DNA of 64,000 nucleotides from Eikenella exigua (GTDB taxonomy: Bacteria; Pseudomonadota; Gammaproteobacteria; Burkholderiales; Neisseriaceae): NCBI RefSeq assembly GCF_008805035.1, contig NZ_CP038018.1, positions 248,001 through 312,000 on the forward strand, written 5' to 3'. Each line of letters starts with the position of its first letter. Positions within the stretch are counted from its first letter, which is position 1. This document shows, one piece after another, positions 42,099 through 50,146 of the stretch. The notes beneath the pieces are model-generated. The model searched no databases and had not been told where the DNA came from. It worked only from the letters and a program-made list of their open reading frames with translations. The translations under genes and the position numbers were made by a program.

Positions 42099-42166
42099 TT
42101 TTCTACAAAATGGCGAGCAGTAGCATAGTACACACGTACAGCAAGGCGAGTTAGCGTAGTAGAAAA
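42099..42166. repeat. Short inverted-repeat element between ftsQ and ftsA
   Basis: TTTTCTAC and GTAGAAAA bound a 68-base segment that contains GTACACACGTACAGCAAGGCGAG-type core sequence resembling the Correia-like elements. Part of the core is deleted. Confidence 0.45.
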
Positions 42167-42219
42167 CAAAAAGTGCTTTAGCAATAAACAACCATTTCAA
42201 CAATAAGCGAGACAGAGTT

Positions 42220-43458
42220 ATGTCAAACAACAAACAACTGGTGGGCGCATTGGACATCGGCACCTCGAAAACCATCGTTTTAATCGGCGAAGTGCAAGAC
42301 GACAAAGAAATCCATATCATCGGCTTTGGCCAGGCGCCGTCGCACGGCTTGAAAGCCGGCATGGTAACCAATATTGATGCCACCGCCCAAGCCATTACCC
42401 AGGCTATGGAAGAAGCCCAGCTGATGGCTGATTGCCAAATCGGCAGTGTGGTAACCGGTATTGCCGGCAACCACATCCGCAGTATGAATTCGCAAGGTGT
42501 GGTGAAAATCAAGGAAGGCGAAGTAACGCAGGCCGACATCGACCGTGCCATCGAAACCGCCAAAGCTGTAAACATTCCGCCGGATCACCAGATTCTGCAC
42601 ACCGTGGTGCAGGAATATATTATTGATAACCAGCCCGGCGTACGCGAGCCTATCGGCATGAGCGGCGTGCGGCTGGATACACGCATTCATATCGTAACTG
42701 GTGCGGTTACTGCCATGCAGAACATTCAAAAATGTATCGAACGCTGCGGCCTGCACATCGACAACATGATTCTGCAGCCCTTGGCCAGCGGCCGTGCCGT
42801 GCTGACTGAAGACGAGAAAGAACTGGGCGTGTGCGTAATCGATATCGGCGGCGGCACGACCGATATCGCCGTGTACACCAACGGTGCTATTCGCCATACT
42901 GCTGTGATTCCGGTGGCCGGAGACTTGATTACCCGCGATTTGGCGCAAGCCCTGCGCACCCCTTATAACGCTGCTGAATACATCAAAATCAACCATGGCG
43001 TGGCCTTGGCTACTGGTGATGGTTTGGATGAAATGATTGAAGTGCCCAGCGTGGGCGATCGCAGCCCGCGCCAGATTTCACGCCGTGTGTTGGCCAGCGT
43101 TATCGGCCCGCGTGTGGAAGAAATTTTGGAGCTAACCCGCAATGAGCTGCACCGTTCCGGCTTCCCCGAAGAAGTGCTCACCTCGGGCGTGGTACTCACC
43201 GGCGGCGCATCTTTGCTCTCCGGCGTGGTGGAACTAGCCGAAGACGTGTTCAACCTGCCCGCCCGCATTGGAGTGCCACAGGAAATGGGCGGTTTGTCAG
43301 AGCGTATCCGCAATCCGCGCTATGCTACCGCCATCGGCCTTCTGCAAACCGCTGCTGAGTACAGTAATCAACATGGCACGCACAACACCGTAAGGCAGGC
43401 CGCAGACGGCGATTCTATTTTCTACCGTCTCAAAGAGTGGCTGAAAAACAATTTCTAA
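42220..43458 (+). CDS. ftsA: Cell division protein FtsA
   Basis: FtsA is an actin-like ATPase that tethers FtsZ to the membrane and recruits later divisome proteins. The 412-residue protein starts VGALDIGTSKTIVLIGEV (phosphate 1 loop), has GVCVIDIGGGTTDIAVY (phosphate 2) and VLTGGASLLSGVVELAEDVF (adenosine motif), and ends in the amphipathic membrane-targeting helix YRLKEWLKNNF. The 1C domain lies at about residues 85-160. GAGACAGAG precedes the ATG. It is separated from ftsQ by 130 bases holding a small repeat. Confidence 0.97.
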   Translation: MSNNKQLVGALDIGTSKTIVLIGEVQDDKEIHIIGFGQAPSHGLKAGMVTNIDATAQAITQAMEEAQLMADCQIGSVVTGIAGNHIRSMNSQGVVKIKEGEVTQADIDRAIETAKAVNIPPDHQILHTVVQEYIIDNQPGVREPIGMSGVRLDTRIHIVTGAVTAMQNIQKCIERCGLHIDNMILQPLASGRAVLTEDEKELGVCVIDIGGGTTDIAVYTNGAIRHTAVIPVAGDLITRDLAQALRTPYNAAEYIKINHGVALATGDGLDEMIEVPSVGDRSPRQISRRVLASVIGPRVEEILELTRNELHRSGFPEEVLTSGVVLTGGASLLSGVVELAEDVFNLPARIGVPQEMGGLSERIRNPRYATAIGLLQTAAEYSNQHGTHNTVRQAADGDSIFYRLKEWLKNNF

Positions 43459-43473
43459 GCTTTTTGCTTATTC

Positions 43474-43505
43474 TTGCACACAAAATCCGTTCAAACCTTT
43501 ATAAT
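43474..43505 (+). promoter_or_regulatory. Possible ftsZ promoter
   Basis: A perfect TATAAT (43500-43505) lies 53 bases before the ftsZ ATG, with TTGCAC (43474-43479) upstream. The spacer of 20 is longer than ideal, so the -35 assignment is weak. Confidence 0.4.
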
Positions 43506-43557
43506 ACGGGCGATTTCAGTTTTCAGGTAGCCTTCCGGGGCGCAAAAGGAGTGTTAA

Positions 43558-44730
43558 ATGCAGTTGGTTTATGATGTTGTCGAATCCGCAGCCAGTCCGG
43601 CGGTCATTAAAGTTATCGGTATTGGTGGCGGCGGCTGTAATGCTATTAACAATATGATAGACAACACGGTACAAGGCGTTGAGTTTATTAGTGCCAACAC
43701 CGATGCCCAATCTTTGCAGGGCAGTAAAGCGCCTAAACGTATCCAGTTGGGTACTAACTTGACCAAAGGTTTGGGTGCTGGCGCGAATCCGGAAACCGGC
43801 CGCAATGCCGCTCTGGAAGACCGTGAAACCATCGCTGACGCCATTCAAGGCGCCAATATGCTGTTCATTACCACCGGTATGGGTGGCGGCACCGGCACTG
43901 GCGCTGCTCCGGTAGTTGCCGAGATTGCCCGTGAGCTGGGTATTCTGACCGTGGCTGTGGTGACCCGCCCGTTCGAGCACGAAGGCAAACGTATCCAGAT
44001 CGCCAAAGACGGCTTGGAAACCCTGAAAAACCAAGTAGACTCACTCATCGTTATCCCGAACGACAAGCTGATGACCGCCTTGGGCGAAGATGTAACTGTG
44101 CGCCAAGCATTCCGTGCGGCTGACAACGTGTTGCGTAACGCCGTAGCCGGCATTGCCGAAGTGATTACTTGCCCAGGCATGATCAACTTGGACTTCGCCG
44201 ACGTACGCAACGTAATGGGCATCATGGGTATGGCCATGATGGGTTCTGGTTTCGCACAAGGCATCGACCGCGCACGTTTGGCCACCGAGCAGGCAATTGC
44301 CAGCCCGCTGTTGGACAACGTAACGCTGGAAGGTGCGCGTGGCGTGCTGGTGAACATCACTACCGCCCCCGATGGCCTGACCATGAAGGAGTACAAAGAA
44401 ATCATGTCGGTAGTGAGCGAATATGCTCATCCCGATGCAGAGTTGAAATATGGTACAGCTGAAGACGCTGCCATGGCGGAAGGCGAAATCCGCGTAACCA
44501 TCATTGCCACCGGCCTGAAAGAGCAGGGCGATAACAGCCAGAGCAGCAATCTGCGTATGGTGAAATCTGCTCAAGCCACCGGCACAGACGGCGCATTCCC
44601 GGAAATCGACAGCGTTATCCGCTCCGGCCGCACTGCCCGTACCATGAATTTGGCTGCTTCTGATTTTGCCAACCAGTCTGTGTTGGACGATTTCGAAATT
44701 CCGGCGGTGATCCGCCGCCAGGCTGATTAA
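43558..44730 (+). CDS. ftsZ: Cell division protein FtsZ
   Basis: FtsZ is the tubulin-like GTPase that forms the division ring. The 390-residue protein has the nucleotide loop IGVGGGG-like IGIGGGGCNAINNMI, the tubulin signature GMGGGTGTGAAPVVAEIA, NLDFADVRNVM (T7 loop) and the C-terminal tail DDFEIPAVIRRQAD, which binds FtsA and ZipA. AAAAGGAG lies 6 bases upstream of the ATG. The gene contains no uptake sequence. It ends the dcw cluster and is followed by an intrinsic terminator. The putative local promoter would allow higher expression than the distal cluster. Confidence 0.98.
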   Translation: MQLVYDVVESAASPAVIKVIGIGGGGCNAINNMIDNTVQGVEFISANTDAQSLQGSKAPKRIQLGTNLTKGLGAGANPETGRNAALEDRETIADAIQGANMLFITTGMGGGTGTGAAPVVAEIARELGILTVAVVTRPFEHEGKRIQIAKDGLETLKNQVDSLIVIPNDKLMTALGEDVTVRQAFRAADNVLRNAVAGIAEVITCPGMINLDFADVRNVMGIMGMAMMGSGFAQGIDRARLATEQAIASPLLDNVTLEGARGVLVNITTAPDGLTMKEYKEIMSVVSEYAHPDAELKYGTAEDAAMAEGEIRVTIIATGLKEQGDNSQSSNLRMVKSAQATGTDGAFPEIDSVIRSGRTARTMNLAASDFANQSVLDDFEIPAVIRRQAD

Positions 44731-44750
44731 GCCCAGTTTGGTTCTTAATA

Positions 44751-44778
44751 AAGCCTGCCTCTTTCGAGGCAGGTTTTT
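44751..44778 (+). terminator. Intrinsic terminator of the dcw cluster
   Basis: CCTGCCTC and GAGGCAGG pair around TTTC and are followed by five T. It lies 21 bases after the ftsZ stop and, unlike most terminators here, is not built from uptake sequences. Confidence 0.9.
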
Positions 44779-44857
44779 GCTCATTTGATATTTTAAGGCT
44801 ACCTGAAAGGAGAGGGGTGCTTTGGTTTCGATGAAAATAGCTAAAACACTTTGATTC

Positions 44858-44925
44858 ATACGGCATTGGTTCGCCTTGCCGTATGCCTGTACTATCTTCG
44901 GTTCACCGCCTTATATGAAGTGAAG
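44858..44925. repeat. Correia-like core fragment
   Basis: GGTTCGCCTTGCCGTATGCC, then TGTACTATCTTCGGTTCACCGCC, is the core of the Correia-like elements read in the opposite direction. Ends are degenerate. Confidence 0.45.
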
Positions 44926-44959
44926 TTTTACAGTTATATATCTCCAATGCAAAATCAGC

Positions 44960-44993
44960 AAAGGCTACCTGAAAGATTTCAGGTGGCCTTTTT
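44960..44993. terminator. eikDUS hairpin, one arm mutated
   Basis: AAAGGCTACCTGAAA faces TTTCAGGTGGCCTTTTT; one base of the second uptake sequence has changed. Confidence 0.5.
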
Positions 44994-45106
44994 ATTCCAT
45001 TTTCAATTAGGAATGATACGGTGCTGCTTAGATTTGCCGATTTAGAACGACTAAACCATACGGGTGCAGCGGATTTTTAGTAGAAGCAGCGTGTACCAAA
45101 CAGGTT

Positions 45107-45877
45107 TCAAGCCGCTATGCTAATTTTGTGGAACAGCCGCAGGCAGTTGGTGGTGGTGGCTTGGATAATGTTTTCCAAGTTGTCATCACGCAATTGGGCA
45201 ACGAAGGCGGCGGTATGGCGTACGTAGGCGGGCTCATTGGGTTTGCCGCGTTTTGGCACGGGTGCGAGGTAGGGAGCGTCGGTTTCCACCAGCAGCCTGT
45301 CGATCGGCACGTAGCGGGCGGCTTCTTGGATGGTGGTGGCGTTTTTGAAGGTGACGATGCCGGAGAAGGAGATGTAGAAGCCTAAATCCAAGGCCAGTTT
45401 GGCGGCGTGTACGTCTTTGGTAAAGCAGTGGATAACGCCGGCGTGGGCTTGATGTTCGCGCAGCAGGCGCATGGTATCGGCAGCAGCATCGCGGGTGTGG
45501 ACGACAAGTGGCAAGCCGCTGCGGTTGGCAGCTTCGATATGCAGGGCGAAGCGTTGGTGCTGCCAGGCCAAATTGCCTTTGCACCAATGATAATCCAAGC
45601 CGGTTTCGCCGATGCCCACCACTTTGGGCAGGGCGGCGCGTTCCAGCAGTTCTTCCAGGCTGAATTCTTCGGCTTCTGGATCGTCTGGGTGGATGCCGAC
45701 TGTGGCGTAGATGTTGGGATAAGCTTGGGCGATGGCGTGCACTTCTTCGAAGCTCTGCCGGCTCACGCTGATGGCGATGGCTTTATCCACGCCGGCCTCG
45801 GCCATGTTGGCGAGGACTTCAGGTAGCCTTTGGGCGAGGTCGGGGAAGTTGAGATGGCAGTGCGAATCGATCAGCAT
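45107..45877 (-). CDS. tatD: TatD family metal-dependent hydrolase
   Basis: This is a 256-residue TIM-barrel hydrolase of the TatD/YcfH group, metal-dependent deoxyribonucleases or D-aminoacyl-tRNA deacylase-like enzymes. Metal ligands are visible as DSHCHLNF at the N-terminus, GIGETGLDYHW, VVHTRDAAADTM, GVIHCFTKD and LLVETDAPYLAP, followed by NEPAYVRHT. It follows the PilZ gene by two bases in the conserved holB-pilZ-tatD order. An uptake sequence encodes QRLPEVLAN. Confidence 0.93.
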   Translation of the reverse strand: MLIDSHCHLNFPDLAQRLPEVLANMAEAGVDKAIAISVSRQSFEEVHAIAQAYPNIYATVGIHPDDPEAEEFSLEELLERAALPKVVGIGETGLDYHWCKGNLAWQHQRFALHIEAANRSGLPLVVHTRDAAADTMRLLREHQAHAGVIHCFTKDVHAAKLALDLGFYISFSGIVTFKNATTIQEAARYVPIDRLLVETDAPYLAPVPKRGKPNEPAYVRHTAAFVAQLRDDNLENIIQATTTNCLRLFHKISIAA

Positions 45878-45879
45878 GG

Positions 45880-46239
45880 CTACATGGTGTAGGTGGCGCG
45901 GTCGGTATGCAGCAGGCCGGGCAGTTGGTCTTCGATGTAGTTTTTACATTTGATGCCGGTTTCATCGTCGCCGAAAGCGAGGCCTACGCCTTGCGGCTGG
46001 CCGTTGGTGGTACGGCTGAGGTTGATCCACACTACGCGGGTGCGTAGGAAGAATTTTTCTGCATTGTCAAACAGTTCCAATACCAGCAGCACTTCTTCGC
46101 CCATTTTGAATTCGTCGTTGGTGGGTACGAAAATGCCGCCATGCTCCAGAAACGGCATGTAGCTGTAGTAGGCGGTGGGTTTGTCTTTTAGGCTAACGCT
46201 CATCATGCGGCCGGGGGCGCTATCGGAGGGGGTGCTCAT
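45880..46239 (-). CDS. PilZ domain protein
   Basis: This is a 119-residue PilZ-domain protein of the type IV pilus type. The fold core FLEHGGIFVPTNDEFKMGEE and FLRTRVVWINLSRTTNGQPQ is present, but the N-terminal RxxxR c-di-GMP motif is not evident, as in Pseudomonas and Xanthomonas PilZ that act without the nucleotide. Members are needed for pilus extension, which would also serve uptake of DUS-bearing DNA. The ATG at 46239 with AAGGA upstream was preferred over one 13 codons earlier. It lies between holB and tatD. Confidence 0.88.
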   Translation of the reverse strand: MSTPSDSAPGRMMSVSLKDKPTAYYSYMPFLEHGGIFVPTNDEFKMGEEVLLVLELFDNAEKFFLRTRVVWINLSRTTNGQPQGVGLAFGDDETGIKCKNYIEDQLPGLLHTDRATYTM

Positions 46240-46338
46240 TGGTATGTCCTTGTTGTGAGTAAGTAGAGTGAAGGCCAAATATAGCTAAATTGCTTATTGC
46301 CTCAGCCAATGCCAAATGGTGGTTTGGCGGTTATTTTC

Positions 46339-47322
46339 TTAAAGTGGTTTGTTTTGCCAAAAGGCAAGATAACTGGTTAACAAATTTTCAATCTGCATTC
46401 TAACACTTAAGGTGTGCCGGCCGTAAGGGCTGAGGCGGTCTAGGGTGTGTACCAGTTGGAATAAGGTTGTCCCCTGGGTGCGGGAGGCTACCTGAAAAAT
46501 GGCGGCTTGGTGTTGCGGGTAGTAGAGCGGGGGCAGGTTTTGTTGGGCGAGCGCGGTGTCGGCCAGCCATTTGTGCAGCCAGTCGAGAAACACGGCTAGC
46601 GGCCATTTTTGCTTGTCGAAGGCGGCGGCGTAATCCAGCATGGTCAACAGGCGCGGTTTGGCTAGCAGTTGGCACAGCTCTTCGCGCATGGCGTCTTGCT
46701 CCGGTTCGGCAGCAAACAGCGGGGCGCCGCTGTGGAAGGCGAGCAGGGCTTCGGCTTGAGGGGTGTTTTGCGTTTTCAGGTAGTCTAAGGCTTCTTCGGC
46801 GCTTGGGGCGGGCAGCAGGAAGGGGCGGCAGCGGCTTTTAATGGTGGGCAGCAGACGGTCTTTGTTGTGGGTAACCAAGAGAAATACCACCGATGCAGGC
46901 GGTTCTTCCAGCATTTTCAACAGCGCGTTGGCGGCTTGGATGTTCATGGTTTCCGCCGGCTGCACCAGCACCACGCGCAGCCCGCCGCGCACGGAGCTTT
47001 GCAGCAGTGGCGATAGCACGGCGCGCACGGCGTCGATTTTGATTTGCAGCAGCTTGCGCGCGCTTTCGCCCTCGGCAGGCAGCTCGGGCGCGAGTTCGTA
47101 GTAGTCCGGATGGCTGCCTTGGGCGAACAGATGGCAGGAAGGGCAGCTGCCGCATGGCTGGTGTTCGGCCTGCGGCTGTTCGCACAACAGCGCCTGCGCC
47201 AGGTGGCGGGCAAACGCTGTTTTGCCGGTGTCGCGTCGGCCGGTAAGCAACCAAGCGTTGGGGCGGTTGCTCCATTGGGCAGCCAACTGCCGCCAAGCGG
47301 ATTCATGCCAAGGATAAATCAT
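46339..47322 (-). CDS. holB: DNA polymerase III subunit delta-prime
   Basis: HolB is part of the clamp loader that places the beta clamp on DNA. The 327-residue protein starts MIYPWHESAWRQLAAQW and has a Walker-A-like LLTGRRDTGKTAFARHLAQ. A zinc module CGSCPSCHLF and the motif LVQPAETMNIQAANALLKML with EEPPASVVFLLVTH follow. It ends in a helical oligomerisation domain. An uptake sequence encodes IFQVASRT. It is upstream of the PilZ and tatD genes, 100 bases apart. Confidence 0.95.
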   Translation of the reverse strand: MIYPWHESAWRQLAAQWSNRPNAWLLTGRRDTGKTAFARHLAQALLCEQPQAEHQPCGSCPSCHLFAQGSHPDYYELAPELPAEGESARKLLQIKIDAVRAVLSPLLQSSVRGGLRVVLVQPAETMNIQAANALLKMLEEPPASVVFLLVTHNKDRLLPTIKSRCRPFLLPAPSAEEALDYLKTQNTPQAEALLAFHSGAPLFAAEPEQDAMREELCQLLAKPRLLTMLDYAAAFDKQKWPLAVFLDWLHKWLADTALAQQNLPPLYYPQHQAAIFQVASRTQGTTLFQLVHTLDRLSPYGRHTLSVRMQIENLLTSYLAFWQNKPL

Positions 47323-47365
47323 AGGAAAACGTGAAGGCTACCTGAAAAAAGATTGGCCGTTTAAC

Positions 47366-47428
47366 AATAGAGTGAATGACAATAAGACTGCTACTGCGTT
47401 GGCTTGTCACCATTTTAATTCGCTATGG
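47366..47428. repeat. Possible small remnant of an inverted-repeat element
   Basis: ATAGAGTGAATGACAAT at one end loosely mirrors TTTTAATTCGCTAT at the other, with CTGCGTTGGCTTGTC between. It may be a collapsed Correia-like element; the match is weak. Confidence 0.25.
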
Positions 47429-47464
47429 TAAGAGGCTACCTGAAAATGAAGCAGGAGCGGCAGA

Positions 47465-48103
47465 CTAAGCCTTCTTCCCCCACTTGGCTTTGGCGATTTC
47501 CACAGCCATCGGTAGCACGGACACCACGATAATGCCGATCACCACCAAGCCGAAATTATTTTTCACCACCGGCAGCTCGCCGAAGAAGTAGCCCGCATAA
47601 GTGAGCAGCCCCACCCACATCAGCGCACCGATGATATTGTAGCGGATAAAGCGGCCGTAATGCATATTACCCATGCCCGCCACAAAGGGCGCAAAGGTGC
47701 GCACAATCGGCACGAACCGTGCCAGGATAATCGTTTTGCCGCCGTATTTTTCGTAGAAAGCATGGGTTTTATCCAGATACTCGCGTTTGAACACGCGCGA
47801 ATCCGGTTTGGCAAACAGCTTTTCGCCGAAATACTTGCCGATGGCGAAGTTTACCGCGTCGCCAATCACTGCCGCCGCCAAGAGCAGCGCGGCTGCTATA
47901 TGCACATTCATCCCGCCCAGCGCCGCCACCGCGCCGGCGGCAAACAAGAGCGAATCGCCCGGCAGAAAGGGCGTAACCACCAGCCCGGTTTCGCAAAACA
48001 CGATGAGAAACAGGATGGCATAAATCCACAGGCCGTAGGTTTGGGTGAGCTCAATGAGGTGTTGGTCGATATGCAGAACGAAATCAATCAGGCTGGCAAG
48101 CAT
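47465..48103 (-). CDS. DedA family membrane protein
   Basis: This 212-residue inner-membrane protein belongs to the DedA/VTT family, implicated in recycling undecaprenyl phosphate and phosphatidylethanolamine and in proton homeostasis. Signatures are FCETGLVVTPFLPGDSLLF, GDAVNFAIGKYFGEKLF, YGGKTIILARFVPIVRTF and FVAGMGNMHYGRFIRYNIIG. The C-terminal helix ends AKAKWGKKA. The ATG at 48103 (MLASLIDF) is preferred over one eleven codons upstream. It stands alone between uptake sequences. Confidence 0.93.
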   Translation of the reverse strand: MLASLIDFVLHIDQHLIELTQTYGLWIYAILFLIVFCETGLVVTPFLPGDSLLFAAGAVAALGGMNVHIAAALLLAAAVIGDAVNFAIGKYFGEKLFAKPDSRVFKREYLDKTHAFYEKYGGKTIILARFVPIVRTFAPFVAGMGNMHYGRFIRYNIIGALMWVGLLTYAGYFFGELPVVKNNFGLVVIGIIVVSVLPMAVEIAKAKWGKKA

Positions 48104-48225
48104 GGGGAAACCGCAAATAAAAAGAACGGGCGGCATTGTAAGGCAAGAGGGGGCCGGGCTGAAAGGGCTGCGTGCAAACCGCGCTGCAAACGCCGTTTTT
48201 TGCCGCCGGTTAGATGATGCAATTT

Positions 48226-48263
48226 TTCAGGTAGCCTTAGAGGGGCGAGAGGCTACCTGAAAG
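48226..48263. terminator. Outward-facing eikDUS pair between the DedA gene and ettA
   Basis: TTTTCAGGTAGCCT faces AGGCTACCTGAAAG across 10 bases. It sits between two divergent genes, so a terminator role is doubtful; it may only serve uptake. Confidence 0.35.
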
Positions 48264-48393
48264 TTTCTTTTTCTTAGAAACGCTGTTGCTCCGTATTTTC
48301 AGGTAGCCTTTCGGCTGCTTGAAATGCTTTTTTCGGTTAGAATCGGCGGCATTTACCTATTTGCCTGTTTCCCCCTATTTTCGAGGAGTTGTT

Positions 48394-50067
48394 ATGTCGC
48401 AATACGTCTATTCCATGTTGCGCGTGAGCAAGGTTGTGCCGCCGCAGAAAACCATCATTAAAGATATTTCCCTTTCTTTCTTCCCCGGCGCGAAAATCGG
48501 CCTGCTCGGTTTGAACGGCGCAGGCAAATCCACCGTGCTGCGGATTATGGCGGGCGTGGATAAAGAGTTTGAGGGCGAAGCCGTGCCGATGAGCGGCATC
48601 AAAATCGGCTATTTGCCGCAAGAGCCGGAGCTTGATCCCGAAAAGACCGTGCGCGAGGAAGTAGAAAGCGGTTTGGGCGAAGTGGCCGCGGCGCAGAAAC
48701 GTTTGGAAGAAGTGTATGCCGAGTATGCCAATCCCGATGCGGATTTTGACGCGCTGGCGGAAGAGCAGGGCCGCTTGGAAGCGATTATTGCTGCGGGTTC
48801 GTCCACGGGCGGCGGTGCGGAACATGAATTGGAAATCGCCGCCGATGCGCTGCGCCTGCCGGAATGGGATGCCAAAATTGGCAATCTGTCCGGCGGTGAG
48901 AAACGCCGTGTCGCTTTGTGCAAACTCTTGTTGAGCAAACCCGATATGCTGCTGCTGGATGAGCCGACCAACCACTTGGATGCGGAATCGGTCGAATGGC
49001 TTGAGCAATTCTTGGTGCGCTTCCCCGGTACAGTCGTTGCGGTAACGCATGACCGCTACTTCCTCGACAACGCCGCCGAATGGATTTTGGAACTCGACCG
49101 CGGACACGGTATTCCGTGGAAAGGCAATTACTCGTCTTGGCTGGAGCAGAAAGAAAAACGCTTGGAAAATGAAGCAAAATCCGAAGCCGCGCGCGTGAAG
49201 GCGATGAAGCAGGAATTGGAATGGGTGCGCCAGAATGCCAAAGGCCGCCAAGCCAAGTCCAAAGCGCGTTTGGCGCGTTTTGAGGAAATGAGCAACTACG
49301 AATACCAAAAACGCAATGAAACGCAGGAAATCTTCATTCCCGTCGCCGAGCGTTTGGGTAATGAAGTGATTGAATTTGTGAATGTTTCAAAATCGTTCGG
49401 CGACAAAGTGCTGATTGACGATTTAAGCTTCAAAGTGCCTGCGGGTGCGATTGTCGGCATCATCGGCCCGAACGGCGCGGGTAAATCGACGCTGTTTAAA
49501 ATGATTTCGGGCAAAGAGCAGCCCGATTCCGGCGAAGTGAAAATCGGGCAAACCGTGAAAATGAGCCTGATCGACCAAAGCCGCGAAGGTTTGCAAAACG
49601 ATAAAACCGTGTTCGACAACATCGCCGAAGGCCGCGATATTTTGCAGGTCGGGCAGTTTGAAATCCCCGCCCGCCAATATTTGGGACGCTTCAATTTCAA
49701 AGGCAGCGACCAAAGCAAAATCGCGGGGCAGCTTTCCGGCGGCGAACGCGGACGGTTGCACTTGGCGAAAACCTTGTTAAGCGGCGGCAATGTGTTGCTA
49801 CTGGACGAACCGTCCAACGACCTCGACGTGGAAACCCTGCGTGCGCTGGAAGAGGCATTGCTGGAATTTGCCGGTAGCGTGATGGTGATTTCGCACGACC
49901 GCTGGTTCCTTGACCGCATCGCCACGCATATTCTGGCGTGCGAAGGCGATTCGAAATGGGTGTTCTTCGACGGCAACTATCAGGAATATGAAGCCGATAA
50001 GAAATGCCGACTCGGCGAAGAAGGCGCGAAACCGAAACGTATCCGCTACAAACCGGTAACCCGTTAA
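48394..50067 (+). CDS. ettA: Energy-dependent translational throttle protein EttA
   Basis: EttA is a cytosolic ABC-F ATPase that binds the ribosomal E site and gates the first elongation cycle according to energy state. The 557-residue protein has ABC domain 1 (GLNGAGKSTVLRIMAG, signature LSGGEKRRVALCKLL, LLLDEPTNHLD) and an arm insertion. A PtIM linker rich in Lys, Glu and Arg spans about residues 255-310. Domain 2 follows with GPNGAGKSTLFKMISG and LSGGERGRLHLAKTL. GAGGAG precedes the ATG at 48394. No eikDUS lies within the gene although they flank it closely, and its wording looks Neisseria-like. Confidence 0.96.
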   Translation: MSQYVYSMLRVSKVVPPQKTIIKDISLSFFPGAKIGLLGLNGAGKSTVLRIMAGVDKEFEGEAVPMSGIKIGYLPQEPELDPEKTVREEVESGLGEVAAAQKRLEEVYAEYANPDADFDALAEEQGRLEAIIAAGSSTGGGAEHELEIAADALRLPEWDAKIGNLSGGEKRRVALCKLLLSKPDMLLLDEPTNHLDAESVEWLEQFLVRFPGTVVAVTHDRYFLDNAAEWILELDRGHGIPWKGNYSSWLEQKEKRLENEAKSEAARVKAMKQELEWVRQNAKGRQAKSKARLARFEEMSNYEYQKRNETQEIFIPVAERLGNEVIEFVNVSKSFGDKVLIDDLSFKVPAGAIVGIIGPNGAGKSTLFKMISGKEQPDSGEVKIGQTVKMSLIDQSREGLQNDKTVFDNIAEGRDILQVGQFEIPARQYLGRFNFKGSDQSKIAGQLSGGERGRLHLAKTLLSGGNVLLLDEPSNDLDVETLRALEEALLEFAGSVMVISHDRWFLDRIATHILACEGDSKWVFFDGNYQEYEADKKCRLGEEGAKPKRIRYKPVTR

Positions 50068-50075
50068 AGCGCAAA

Positions 50076-50117
50076 GAGGCTACCTGAAAACCGAAGGCTT
50101 AGTTTTCAGGTAGCCTC
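50076..50117 (+). terminator. eikDUS hairpin after ettA
   Basis: GAGGCTACCTGAAAAC pairs with its 16-base complement across a 10-base loop. Confidence 0.7.
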
Positions 50118-50146
50118 AATTTATCCAGCCAAACCAAAGGACAAAC

